DNA of 64,000 nt from Periplaneta americana (Eukaryota; Arthropoda; Insecta; Blattodea; Blattidae), in contig NC_091119.1 of NCBI RefSeq assembly GCF_040183065.1, positions 60,498,892 through 60,562,891 on the forward strand. The letters are read 5' to 3'. The first letter of the stretch is position 1. Every line of letters starts with the position of its first letter. The notes under the pieces were generated by a model. It searched no databases, had not been told where the DNA came from, and worked only from the letters and a program-made list of their open reading frames with translations. The translations under genes and the position numbers were made by a program. Shown here piece after piece: positions 25,120-36,677 of the stretch.

Positions 25120-26318
25120 CTCGTAATTGGTGAGGTGGTGGCTGTGGGTACCCCAGCCATTGTAAGAAAAGAAGCCTGCGCCAGGTGGATGTGCGGAGAT
25201 ATATTTTTTTCATTGCTTATTATGCTGCCTGCTTACCTAATTTTGAAGAAAACCTAGTTAAAACAAATAAAAGTATTGGATTAAATGAATTAAAATTTCA
25301 GTTTGATAATCTGACAAGGAAAGGGTTTCGGCTCGAACAAGAATTTCGTATCCAACATTTGTATACAGGCCCATCTTCACATCTTTATAGAGCTCCCAAA
25401 AGCATTCGTTTGTGTAATGTGTGGTTTGTCTGTTAGAGCACTGTACAAGTTGAGGGGTGGGGAGAGCACTGCACAAGTTAAGGGTGTGGGACACCTTACC
25501 CGTAACCCTAGCCTAGCCTAGAAGCCAGTGCGAGTGGTAAAATGTCTAAAGCCCATTTAAGAACAATTTTCTCCAACGTTCTGTCTGATAATATTGCAGC
25601 TAATCAAAAGTGTACACTGTTGTGTGATTCATTGAATGCGCACAAGGACACAATCTTAATAAATGAATAATATGGTCATTCCACCTAAAACAAGTAAATA
25701 TATCCATCCTCTGGATATCTATTTCCTTAGACAATACAAAATACATGCTCGGAGGATAATAGATTACATAAGGACTCTTGCTGAGAATCCAGAACTTAAC
25801 TTGGGACACCGAGTGTTTATAGTGAAAACGAACTCTTTGATTCATAACCAGTTGTCTGCTCCAGTGTACCGCCCTATGCTTCAGTATTCCTGGCAGTCAG
25901 CTCGTTACGTGAATCCTGAACAAGTCTCGGACTTCAAAAATGTAATTCATATGGCATTTGATTTTTCAGCACTGGAGTGTTGTTCAGAAGATTGTTCAGG
26001 TGTCGCTTCTGCGTATTGTGCTTATTGCTCTGTTCCATGCTGTTTTATGCATTTTATAGTGAATCCTCAAATGTACTGTACATTTTTAAAGAAGTGTATT
26101 GACCAACACCAACCAAACGAAGAGTTACACAAATGAATGCTTTTACTGTCTTTATCGCCATTGTGAGGTAAGCCTCTGTACAAATTTTTAATAAAAAATT
26201 CCTGTTCGAGCCGAAACCCTTCACTTGTGAGTGGTACGATGCAAGTTTTTGAGTTGGGGTAAGTGCAATCCCCACCTCACCAGTTACGTGACTAGAAAAA
26301 TACCTCACCACTTACGGG
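25120..26318 (+). mobile_element. TTAA-flanked TIR transposon, 1199 bp
   Basis: The left end CTCGTAATTGGTGAGG and the inverted right end CCCGTAAGTGGTGAGG are 16-bp TIRs with two mismatches, each directly next to TTAA (25116-25119, 26319-26322). TTAA duplications are known from piggyBac and Sola3 elements. The interior carries a transposase C-terminus (25600-26139). It is specific to copy B. Confidence 0.75.
25600..26139 (+). pseudogene. DDE-type transposase C-terminal part, family unresolved
   Basis: The frame from 25663 gives 157 codons: MVIPPKTSKYIHPLDIYFLR and QYKIHARRIIDYI, then LIHNQLSAPVYRPMLQYSWQ, and a Cys/His-rich end (ECCSEDCSG, AYCAYCSVPCCFMH) that could bind zinc. The PPxTSxxIxPLDxxFxRxxK pattern is the segment around the last catalytic acidic residue in several DDE families, and a cysteine-rich tail also occurs in piggyBac. 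The N-terminal half is missing or too decayed to see, although CLIC-type residues around 25595-25640 (ILSDNIAANQKCTLLCDSLN-like) fit an upstream extension. TTAA flanks would suit piggyBac or Sola3; I cannot decide. Confidence 0.55.
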
Positions 26319-26322
26319 TTAA

Positions 26323-27324
26323 TACCATAATATTAGATTACAATACAAATATTGGAAATGTGAAACTTAATTTCTAGACATAACAATGACATTGTACATT
26401 TTATTTTATTTGAAATTGCTTTATTGTAGATGCCGGTATTCTAAATTCTGTTTGTATACTTATTCATATAATAATTAATCATAGTGCGAAAGTGTTGTTA
26501 TAGTAACAATGCATTATTTGAAGGTTTCTTAAAAATGTACTGAATTGTTGACTCTTCAATTCATTACTATGGTTATACGAAATCCTTTTCAGTATCCTAA
26601 CTTTCTTATTTGAAGAAGTGGTGATAAAGAAGGCGAATATAATTCGAATAAATATACAATTAAACATTGAAAAAGAATAATAATACGTTTATTCAAATGG
26701 TAATATATGTCTATTAATATTTCTGAAAATTTCATAATTATAATTTGCTTTTCAATTCTTTAAAAAGTTTAAACACTCGTGATTACAAGATATATTTGTG
26801 TGCCTTTAATTGCCATATTATGAATGGCTAAAGCAGGAGATAGAGGTTGTGAGAGGTCAGTTAGCGTACATAGTCTGATTTCACTGAGTTGCTTTCACCA
26901 TTGTTAAGAGTTATTCTAGGATAAGCATGCTTATACGTAGGCTGCTGTGCATATTGATGTTTTCTCATGATTCATTACCACAAGAAGTCAGAACAGTATA
27001 CATTATTTTTCAGTACAAAACACTATTGCGCTTTTAATTATACTCTTAAAAATATTGTTGTCTTTCGGAATTTCTTACGCTATTTGTCCATCTACGCGTA
27101 TAATAACTAAAGTAAATAGTCCTAGACTGTAATACACTGGTACTGCATTACAATAGAACTGATTTATGTACTGAATTTTACATTTTAGAAACTAATATTA
27201 ATTTGTTTACTGTTTACTAATACCATACTACATTTAAAGACAAAATACTTCAGTGCTATAGATGTTTGAGTCTAGCGCCAGTTATTCTTAAATCATGGTT
27301 ATTATAACTGTCGTGTTTCGAAGC
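26323..27324. other. Non-coding part of copy B
   Basis: Aligns with 13800-14760 of copy A and has no gene. Short frames here (for example 26479-26667) mirror a frame in copy A but are full of substitutions without conservation of coding sense. Confidence 0.65.
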
Positions 27325-27338
27325 AGTACCTGATATAA

Positions 27339-27505
27339 AGGAAAAATTGTGACGGCGTTGTGAGTAGTTCCTGGGGTAGCTCAGTCGGGAGAGCATTCGT
27401 GCGCTAAGCGAAGGGTCCCGGTATCGATACCCGCCCCAGAATAATTTTTCCTTATTGAAACCTGCTTTACAGGGAACTAACTACCTGAAAACCAGATTTG
27501 TATAA
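27339..27505 (+). mobile_element. tRNA-headed SINE with 14-bp target duplication
   Basis: The head carries TAGCTCAGTCGGGAGAGCA (A-box-like) and GGTATCGATACC (B-box-like) with a 7-bp acceptor stem CTGGGGT/GCCCCAG. The tail AATAATTTTTCCTT and CTTTACAGGGA is shared with the copies at 36678-37116. Flanks are AGTACCTGATATAA (27325-27338) and AGTATCTGATATAA (27506-27519), a 14-bp target duplication with one mismatch. Copy A is empty at this site. A functional tRNA is unlikely: position 33 of the anticodon loop is not T, and GCT would demand a long serine variable arm that is absent. Confidence 0.82.
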
Positions 27506-27758
27506 AGTATCTGATATAATTTATCCACGTACAGTTATTCGTCAATATTCTTCTTGATTATAATTCAATATTTTGACTTGGCCTATAATCATTTTAAGAA
27601 ACTGATGACAACTGCTTTCATCTCGCTAACATAAATTTGTGTGTTACATTTTTAGACCTCCTCCCTCACATCATAATGCTATCAATTATGAAACTATGAA
27701 ATAGTAATTATTTAATAATTATTTCGAGTAAGATGGACTAATTTAATATGTGATTAGT

Positions 27759-29245
27759 TAGAGCGGTGCAGACGGAGCACATGACAGACAGAATGGCATC
27801 ATAGCAAGGGTTCCGACGTTACTCGGCGTGTTCCCTGTGTACAAGCGACGGTCATGTACACGATGTGTTGACGTACAGACGACACAATAGAAATGACACA
27901 GTTCCCTAACGTTTCTGCAATTAATTTTCTACAGATACTTTAATAAGATATCAAAATTGCAAAACTAATTAACCATTTCATCCTAAACAAATAATATATA
28001 CTTTACATGTATGATTTCATACACAACGCAAACAAAATCACTGTTTATTTGTAACGGGTTCATGATATTCTATTCGCAAAAGAACTTGAACTATTGTTTT
28101 TTGTCTTTTTCTTTTCCTTACAATGAGTTTGAGTTATTAATGCACATGTTATACGTTATCACTTTTCTTCCAAATATTGTTACAATGCACAACAAATGAC
28201 ATTTGTAAGTTATTAACAGAAAACGATTATCGTCTATCTGATAGCATGGCCTTATATGTGGAGAAGCTTCTTTCTACGTCTGTTGAAACAACTGGGGCAT
28301 ACGTAAAATCCTGTGCAACATCTTTTTAAACTTCTGTTAGTTCTTCAAAGGAATCCTTATCTCCAGAAATACTGTCACTAATCTTGCAAAGTTTATAATA
28401 TCCACCATTTTTTTCAACATATTTGTTATTTTCGCAGATATTATTTTAGCAATTTTATCGTCTACTTGAGTCACTTTCTTCCAGATATTTCGCAATAGGA
28501 AAAACTGATCAACCAGTTTTGTACCAGACTTTTCTAAAGCTGTTATGCAATCACGAATAAACCCGTAATTCGATTCAATGTATTCCAATTGTTGTTTTAT
28601 GCTTGAATCAACCAACAGACGTTGGGCTAGTGGTATTGCAAATGCATCTTTCACATCAAATGATTGAATAACATTCTGGACCTGGTCGAAATATTTACAG
28701 TAATAAATGCAGGCCTTCAATTAGGAATCCCATCGAGTAAGTATAGGAGAAGGAGGAAGAGATACACCAGGACATATCTTCTTGAATGCTTAACAAAACG
28801 CATCACACATTTCTTCATGGAACACGGACGAAGAACTATGACCCTGCTCACATTTTTCGCCTTTTTTTTCAACTTCATGAGAGCACGTTTGTGTACATCC
28901 CTATTTACATGTCTTAGAATATTACATGCTCTATTTACTGAAACTGATATTTTACACAATTTGCGGAATAGTTTATCTTCGCTGCAACAAAAAAATATCA
29001 CCATATTCGGAAATAAGTCTCTTAAACTTCGCCGAACGAATTTTCTCCCCCTTAGGCATCGTAATACTAGAACCGAACTGTTCTCATGTTCCTTCAGTAT
29101 TGACGTTTGCTTTACTAAGCTGTACCTACTGCTTGCAGCTATCCTGTGTACCGCAGAGTCAGACCTCTGCGGGTACACAAGGTGAATTTACAACCCTTGC
29201 CCTGTTGCCGTTGTGTCGAAAAACTGCTCCCTTTGCACTGCTGTA
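27759..29245 (-). mobile_element. Decayed hAT element in copy B
   Basis: The left end TAGAGCGGTGCAGACGGAGC and the inverted right end TACAGCAGTGCAAAGGGAGC are diverged TIRs. The flanking octamers GATTAGTT and GATTAACT both resemble the empty target GATTACCT in copy A (14978-14985). The interior holds a minus-strand transposase relic of the same subgroup as 15545-17029. It is much older than that one by divergence of TIRs and duplication. Confidence 0.75.
28337..29180 (-). pseudogene. hAT transposase relic
   Basis: Reading from high to low coordinates: a broken N-terminal and central part with several stops, then SPILTRWDS, a stop, LKACIYYCKYFDQVQNVIQS and DSSIKQQLEYIESNYGFIRD. This parallels [20 protein letters not shown] and the following insertion domain of the intact transposase at 15545. 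The conserved TRW pair is present. The C-terminal dimerisation block is lost before the TIR. It is dead. Confidence 0.7.
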
Positions 29246-29253
29246 GATTAACT

Positions 29254-30704
29254 ACGGTATTTATTTATACAGTTACTGCAGTTTATGAATATGAGGCGTA
29301 TGCAATTATTTGTATGCATTTCTCACAATTAGGTCTAATAAGATTGTTACAGAAGTAAAGAAAATCGTTTGTCGAATCTCAATGTTTTGTACAAGTTTAC
29401 ATTTTATATTTAGCGGCCGTCAGTTAGAAAATAAAGAGACAGTTTTTGTTAAAACGGGGAAATTTGATCGCCAGTAGGGAAAACGGAAACATTGAAGTCT
29501 TGGAGGAGGAGGAGGAGGAGGAGGAGGAGGAGAAGGAGGTTTATTACTCCATGCTGATGCGCCTTATTGGTTGTTATTAGTAATAACTACAGACTAGGCC
29601 TACATTGACGCGACGTCATATTTGACGCGTGCCACAGCATCTTATTTATGCTGAAGTTGACTTTCTATTCATGATTAAAAACTAGACCTCATAGACTGTT
29701 TGCAATGCATTATAGTGATAAAGACTGATACTACGATGATGTTCTCTACAATTTAAACTATTTGTTCATTTATTTTCACTGGTAGAGTTAAGACAATAAG
29801 GCCTACCCTTCCACTTAATCAGTATAAAAATGCACAGCAAATATAACTAACATCAACACAGAAAACAATGGAGTGATGATGATGATGATGATGACGATGA
29901 TGATGATGATGATGTTAACAGCAAAATGCAGATGTGTTTAGTTACATGCAATTCGAAGAGTTAAACAATTGCAATTTAGTATTAAAATAAGGCAATTTGT
30001 GTTAAAGAAATTATATTTCAGAGTGAAGGATGATTTATTGATGTATGAAAAATAAAAATCGTATTCTACAAAAATAATATTTGAACAAAGATCATAATTT
30101 AATACGAAAAGCAGTCTTTTTGACAATCAGCTTTTGAAAGTAGTCAATGTATGAAACTCCTATATACTCTATTATAAAATATTTACAAAATAAGTAGGCT
30201 ACAGCATTGTGAAATGAAATAAACTTTATTACAATACACAACACTGCACATAATAGTGTCAAATATATTGTCTGATCAAGGTAGACCTACATTCTTTATT
30301 ATGAAATAAGAATAAAAATAGCGTGTTTTAGTGTACACAGTTTAAATAGTATAAATTATAAATAGCTACGTTTTGTTCTGCCAAACTTGGCTAAACAGGA
30401 TTCAGGTGTGCAGACAGAAGTACTTCGGTTCCTACATGCTCGCACTCATTCGTTACAGCAAAAACTCCAGTAATACTTAACCTTGTAGTCTTCTGGGACA
30501 AAGTACGGATCCTTGTAATGATCATTAATAGAAGAATTAATAATGTATGAATATGAAAATCGATGAAAATGTTTCACTAACACTAGATCAGATCCAATAA
30601 CGTTGTCATGAACATTATGTTTGTAATGCAATTTGTATGTTATTTACCAGTAACATTTAGATATAGTGTAATTCATACTAAGAAATATATTTATTTATTT
30701 CTAT
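29254..30704. other. Non-coding part of copy B with GGA and GAT arrays
   Basis: Aligns with 14986-15299 plus 17512-18689 of copy A. It contains an uninterrupted GGA array (about 29500-29532), a GAT array (29875-29912), and the empty target of the intact hAT (GTTATTAGTAATAAC at 29573). The acceptor-like AG of copy A is CG here (TTTCTATTCGG at 30697). Confidence 0.75.
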
Positions 30705-32850
30705 TCGGGTTTCCAACTAGATACTTGGGCAGTGGCAATGACAATGGAAATGCCTGTTGCCGATATTAAGTCCCATGTTGTACTCCATGATGATATCAGC
30801 ATTAAAAGAGATGACCTTGAAGAAGGGAAAACAAAAGATAATATTATTTCAAATGATGAAGTAAGCGTAGGAAAACCTGATGGACATGACAGAAACATAG
30901 GACCGTTTGCCAGAAGGAAGCATCGCAGTGCACTTAGTGTGCCAGTTGCTTCTGTAGAAGTGCATGATAATCAGAACATAACCTCACATTCACGACGGTT
31001 GAAATCAAAATATACTACTTCCATCCCAAGAGGACTGCCCTCTTGTTCCACCCATGACACTAGACACCGAGATACGTTAATAGAAGAGGATATTACAAAG
31101 CGTACGTTTGACTATGACAAGAAAACATCAATGCCACATGGACGAGATATTAAAAAACACATTAATTTTCCGAAGACACACGAAAGAAAAAGACACAGTA
31201 AGCATGTTGAGGGAATTGAAAGTGTTTTAATGTCGAAGAAAATGAAGCGAAAGACTGACAAAATCATATCTCAAAACATAGAAAGCAATGTCAGTCATTT
31301 CAATGAAAACGAGGCAGTTAACGATGATAAACTATTGTCTGTTCGAGATGCATCTTCCATTATATGCAATTGTTATAATTATTTGCCCCTTTATGAAAGC
31401 AAAATAACTGATCGTGCAAATCATCCACTAGTTGACAATCCTCGTTATCAAATTAAATTTGATAAAGACAATATTGAATCCAGTACCATTACCGGCAGTT
31501 GTGACCCTCCACCTCCTGTAATACGAAGACACTATAAGAAGAGTCACAAACTAGGACACACAGAATTGAGTGAGAAAAAGATACGATATACGATTGGGAA
31601 AGAATCGTCAGCATAATGACTCTTGAAATAACGTCAAGAGATGTTACAGAAAAATGAAATTGTGTAAATATTGTGCTGCAAGCAGTTGCTCGAAGAAGGA
31701 AAAGTGTTTATACCTCCATTCAGAATTTCCATGCAAGTTTTATCACAATGAACATGGACGTTTGGGAGAAAATCGTTGTAAATTCAGTCATAAGGTCCAT
31801 AATAAAAATATGCAATCCTTATGGGATGCACATGAGAAAACAGCTTCAAAAGAAATGAAAGGTGGTCAGAATAATATCAGAACTTCTGTCGAGAAGAAAA
31901 AAATACCATCGCTCCTTGAAATGGAAGCTCGAATTTGTTCACAACGTTAAGTGCAGAACACAACGTTCAGGAAAGACATTCGTTCTCCAAACAAGTATGA
32001 TCTGTCAGTCTCTGGAGGAGGAGGTTCTCGTACACCAATGCCTTCTTCACCCGAATGTGATTCACAAAATCAATATGAAAATTTCGCCGTTATTCAGCCA
32101 GGGGACGTGGAAGATCTTCGAGAATCCAATAACGAGAAGGTTCATCACTTAGAAGGTGTGAGAGTGAAAAATATAGAAAATAGAGAAATAAATCCTGAGA
32201 CGAAAAACAATAAACAAATTACATGTTCCTTTGCACAGCCCATAATAGTCTCACAAGAATGTTACGAAAGTGGACGGTCAGAAAATATCTTCTTACCTCT
32301 GAACCTGCTTAAGAAACAAAGAGAACTACTCCTGAGGATTCAACAAAAACAGAAAGAAGCAACAACCTCAAATATCATAACACATCCCAAGGAGACTAAA
32401 TTAAATGAATCAATGATACAGAGGAAAAGAAAGTTACCGGTATTGATGAAAAACTTTCGTATTGGAGTGATGAAGAGAATGCGAGCTTGGTAAATGTTCT
32501 CAAGAACTTTTCCAGTGAAACGTCGTCATTAAATTCATCTAAGCATAAAGAAACCAGTGAGTCTGTAAACACAATTATTTTTAGTATTAAACTCCAAACA
32601 AGGAATATTAATACTGTCTTCAAAGGAAGTTCTACATCGACTTCACAATTAGCAGAACGCGTTGATGCCAAGAAACAAGTGTCAATAATGCAAGCCAGAG
32701 ATCTCAGACTTGCTTCACGAGATCGTAGTAAGAATACAATCACAGCCTCAGCAGCAATGTCTTCCAGCTCCTGCTGCACTCAGACCGAAAGACGTTCATC
32801 GAAAAACAGGACTAAGATCTGTAAGAACAGACGTAAAAAATTGAACCGGT
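30705..32850 (+). pseudogene. CCCH zinc-finger gene (ZC3H4/6/8 - suppressor-of-sable-like), decayed copy B, 5' part
   Basis: The best preserved stretch is a 294-codon frame (30732-31616) with SIKRDDLEEGKTKDNIIS and a lysine/arginine-rich body, then a stop. A second frame (31654-31950) holds KLCKYCAASSCSKKEKCLYL followed by H, an intact C-x7-C-x5-C-x3-H finger 1. FPCKFYHNEHGRLGENRCKF follows, finger 2, in which the second Cys is replaced by Arg. KKKIPSLLEME and later frames (31951-32493, 32487-32852) complete the middle region. Copies A and B have broken different fingers, so decay was independent after duplication. Transcription cannot be judged; the acceptor-like site in front is mutated. 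Confidence 0.75.
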
Positions 32851-33318
32851 GAGTGGAAAAAGGGAATAACTACATTTTTTTGCTAAATTGAACTGAGATA
32901 GCCATTTTGTTCCTCAATGATAGACCCATTGGATGAACTGAAAAAGGGAATATTACTAGCATTCTTACCCCGGTAAAATCTCATGTCTGTTCTGTGTTGA
33001 GTGGAAGAAGGAAATAACTTCTGTAGTAGTTCCCTTTTTCCACTCAAGATTGTGCCAGGGCTGACTCGGCTGTTCTATTACAGCTAATATTGAAAAAAAG
33101 TTTCATAATAAACTAATAATAATCTACATGAAGTAACTGATACATGTAAACAAAGGGAATATGTTGTTGGGCTATTATTCGACTACATGCAGAACTTGTC
33201 ACTTCCCTTTATTCCTGTACAGGAGAATGATGTTTTATCTTCGCAAGCTTTGTATGTACATATTCTGTATTCATAATCTTTCTAACAACACGTCTGTTTT
33301 CTACACATACCATGAGGG

Positions 33319-34433
33319 AAAGGGGGTCATGTAGGTATTCAAAATCATGTGAAATTTCCTGAGAAAAACAATGGTGCAATCCGTTTTGAGATATATCTAA
33401 TAGTTTTCAAGTTATGACACAAACATTGGTTACTGCATCTACAGATATTTTGTAACATGGTACAGTACTAAGGTGGCTTTGGAAAAGGTATTTTTATACA
33501 ATTCTCGTAATTAACTTTTCCTGCTTTACTGTTTGGTTAACCTGTGACAGTTTCAATGCATTGTTGTAATTATTTGAAGCTTTCCCTAACAAATTTCTTG
33601 ATTTTCGTGATGGCATTATCGAAAGTGGAAAGAATATTGATATCATTCTTCATTCTGGTAGGTTAAGCCACAGAAATGTTGCAGCACACTGAACGAACAG
33701 TTCTCTGGACATTGGATCGGTCGGCGTGGACCAGTAGAATGGTCGACCAGGTCTCCAGATTTAACACCTCTTGATTTTTTCTTTTGGGGTTACATAAAGA
33801 GCTTGGTATATGAAGAGAAAATTGAGAATATGGATAGAACATTTTGTAGCATTCCCGGGGTGATTTTAGCACAGGCTCCAATGATACATTTCATTAAATG
33901 TTCCACATTCTCAATTTTCTCTTCATCCTACCAAGCTCTTTATGCAAACCCAAAAGAAAAAATCAAGAGGTGTTAAATCTGGAGACATGGCCAGCTATTC
34001 TTCTGGTCCACGTCGACCAATTTAATGTCTAGGGATCTGTTCGTTCAGTCTGCTGCAACATTTCTGTGGCTTAACCTACCAGAATGAGGAATGATATGAA
34101 TTCTTTCCTCTTTCGATAATGCCATCAAGAAATTTCTTACAGGAAAGTTTCAAATAATCACAACAATGCACTGAAACTATCACAGATTAACCGAACAGTA
34201 AAGCAGGAAAAGTTAGTTACCAGAATTGCATAAAAGCACCTTTTCCAAAGTCTCCTTATTACCGTACCGGTACCATGTTACAAACTATCTGTAGATGCAG
34301 TAACTAATGTTTGTGTCATTAGACAGTTATATTTAAATAACTTGAAAATGACTAGAGATATCTCAAAACGGATTGCACCATTGTTTTTCTCAGAAAATTT
34401 CACATGATTCTGAGTACCTACATGATCCCCTTT
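33319..34433. repeat. Long imperfect inverted repeat (arms about 530 bp)
   Basis: 33319-33845 is the approximate reverse complement of 33896-34433, with a spacer of only about 50 bp. Shared landmarks are GGTGCAATCCGTTTTGAGAT, GCAGTAACC/ACTAATGTTTGTGTCAT and AAATTGAGAAT. Divergence is of the order of 10 per cent with a few indels. A transcript through it would fold into a long hairpin. Each arm contains one copy of the transposase fragment described below. Confidence 0.85.
33690..33850 (+). pseudogene. Mariner-like DDE transposase fragment (duplicated inverted at about 33900-34050)
   Basis: The plus strand reads NEQFSGHWIGRRGPVEWSTR then SPDLTPLDFFFWGYIKSLVY, the SPDLTPLDFFLWG block of mariner-like transposases, and the frame continues EEKIENMDRT. 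The inverted arm carries the same block on the minus strand with additional damage. This is about 60 codons of a protein of about 350. Confidence 0.7.
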
Positions 34434-34967
34434 CCATTTAAAATTTCGAAGTTGCATTCAAAATGGTGGCTTTTGAAATAGCTGAGAGCTAGAATCGAAT
34501 GTGTCACTGGTAGAGCATTGGTCTTACAAATACTGATAATACCTATAGTAATCGAAAATCAAGCATATAGAAGATATTTATATGGTCCTAGAGTTTTGAT
34601 TCACCCTGTATATTTTTTCCATAAAATTGTAATGTGGAAGTCGTTGTTAACCTGTTTAATCATTTATATACATTTTTAAAGAAGAAAAAAAAAATGGAGG
34701 AGAGGTTAGGAAGCTAATAAAGTAAGTGTATGATTATTGAGTGGAAAAAGGAAATAAGTTTTAAGATTTTAAAAACTTGTATACAAATATTAACAAGGCA
34801 TAGAGCAAAATTTTATAATAATATATATACTACAAACAATAGTGAACATTTTTACTGTTGACAACATTTAAATCAAACTTAACAGAAAAGCTGTAGAAAG
34901 TTTTTTTTGTTTCCTGAAAAGTTGGGTTCAAAGTAGTTATTCCCTTTTTCTACTCACTGATTCAATT

Positions 34968-35700
34968 AATATTTACAACAGTACTACTAATGGAAAAGAA
35001 AGAAATGATGACGGTTACCTTAGAGAATGAGAGAAATCATGGGACTTCCCTTCAATCCTGTACCCTATCATAAACCTGCAATTGAAATAGATGCTTCATT
35101 ACACTCTTATCCACCCATTCCATACAAGTTAGTGCCCATCACAATACCACCACCGAACTTTTCTGGATTGAAAATGAATAAAGGAGATCCACGCGTTCTT
35201 AAAGACTCAAGGTTACGGAAACTTTTCCATTTATCAACAAATTATTTAAGAAACATAGGCCCGCTGCCATCCATGGTCTACAACGTTGTGTGCTACCATT
35301 GATTACCAACAACAGAATAATGGAAAAACAGAAACACGTAAAAGAAATACTGTTATAGGGAACTCCAGTTCTCCAGCTAAGAAAAAACATAAACCCGCCA
35401 TGATGTCTATTACAGATATTACTGCTGGATTTATATCTTCTAGAGTTAAAGAAGATATGTGCTGCAACAAACCACCAAAGATATCTCAGCAATTTCAAAT
35501 TAATATCTGCCAAACACCAATTCATGATATTACAGAATTAGTAAGTAAAGTGAGTGCTGACTCAGACGAGAGGGTAATGTTACCTTCTGCCAATATGGAC
35601 ACACAAAGCCAAAGAGTGAGTAATGTGAAGAACGGAAAGAACATGGAACATGACCAGAAATATTTTACTCCTCATCTAGTGATAAAATGTGTCATATAAG
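34968..35700 (+). pseudogene. CCCH zinc-finger pseudogene copy B, 3' part
   Basis: Continues after the transposon: REIMGLPFNPVPYHKPAIEI with PYKLVPITIPPPNFSGLK and DPRVLKDSRLRKLF (35027-35240), then a frameshifted tail (35286-35699) ending VIKCVI. The LPF-x-PVP, DASLxS and DPRxxxxxRLRK pattern is the conserved C-terminal half of the ZC3H6/8 type. It corresponds to 20800-21535 of copy A. Confidence 0.72.
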
Positions 35701-36677
35701 TAGGTGAATATGAAGTACTGAAGGTTTTGTCCCAGCGTTTATTTGTGATTTAATTTGTGCAATTCATTGTCTTGTATATGCCTATATTAATAAATTTACG
35801 TAAATTTTTCTTTGTTAGAAAATATGTAGGCCTAGTCATTGTTGATATTTAATTTTCGTGAACTTTGGTTTATGTTGTAAAATCAGCTGTTATTGACTCC
35901 TTTAACAATAAAGTTTTTCAGTTCTGTATAAAAGTCCTATTTTATGTAGAATTTTGAAATATACCTTTATTTGAAATAGCTGTGAATATACACAACATAG
36001 CTTTTGGTTCTATAATATTTAATATCTTAAGCAGTGTATATACAGTATACGGTATTGTGTTTATAACAGACAATGTAACTTTTCATGATTACCTACGTGA
36101 GCTCAGAACCAGCAGCAGGTCTGAAGTATAAAGTCATTAAATAATAATTTGTAGATATAGCTTCAATTTTCAAATTGTTCTATATTTTGATAAGTCTAGT
36201 TGCCTGTGTTATTTGTTTACCTTAATCAGAAGATAACACTTACTAAAATTTTCAAATAATTTATGAATATTCCCTTTCCGTCACACTATTTAAATATAGG
36301 CCTAACATTAAACACAGAAACACTATATTTATTTTGAATTATTAAGAAATAATAATACAGTATTTCCTTTTATTGTAATTTTGTGAACAGTTGCTCCTTT
36401 GACTTCAAAAATTTCAAATGCAGAAGAATGAAGTTCATTTTGCTAAAGAGTGTCGGAAATTATTTTCAGGTTTTGAAATATATTAATGATAATGAATTAT
36501 GTAAAGTGTTCCATTTTACTAATCGACAAAAAATTACATTTCCGTATAAAAAGAATTGTAGCAGCATATGTATAGCAACTCTTACAAGGAGCATAAAAAT
36601 TACCGTATTTACTCGATTATAATATTATGTACCCATTTTAGTAAAGTCTTCACCTTCAAACTGAGGTGCATGTTGCA
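35701..36677. other. Non-coding 3' flank of copy B
   Basis: Aligns with 21536-22146 except for about 300 copy-B-only bases (35790-36120) that include CAATAAAG and no recognisable TIR. The empty site of the copy A hAT MITE lies at 36636. Confidence 0.65.

Larger units (their letters stand above)
32843..34963. mobile_element. TIR element with internal long palindrome, 2121 bp
   Basis: The left end GAACCGGTGAGTGGAAAAAG and the inverted right end GAATCAGTGAGTAGAAAAAG give TIRs of about 30 bp extending into GGAATAACTAC. AATT lies on both sides (32839-32842, 34964-34967), a possible 4-bp duplication. Copy A has the uninterrupted site (about 20755). The GTGGAAAAAGGGAATAACT motif recurs inside at 32999 and, inverted, to 33045 as a hairpin, and at 34738. 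It splits the zinc-finger pseudogene. Superfamily uncertain. Confidence 0.72.

Noticed and set aside
27361..27440. tRNA-like cloverleaf that could be called a tRNA-Ser(GCT) gene
   Set aside because: No long variable arm, wrong base before the anticodon, a SINE tail directly attached and a 14-bp target duplication around it; it is a SINE head.
28664..29246. Long plus-strand frames (173 and 106 codons)
   Set aside because: Antisense to a decayed hAT transposase; no motif of their own.
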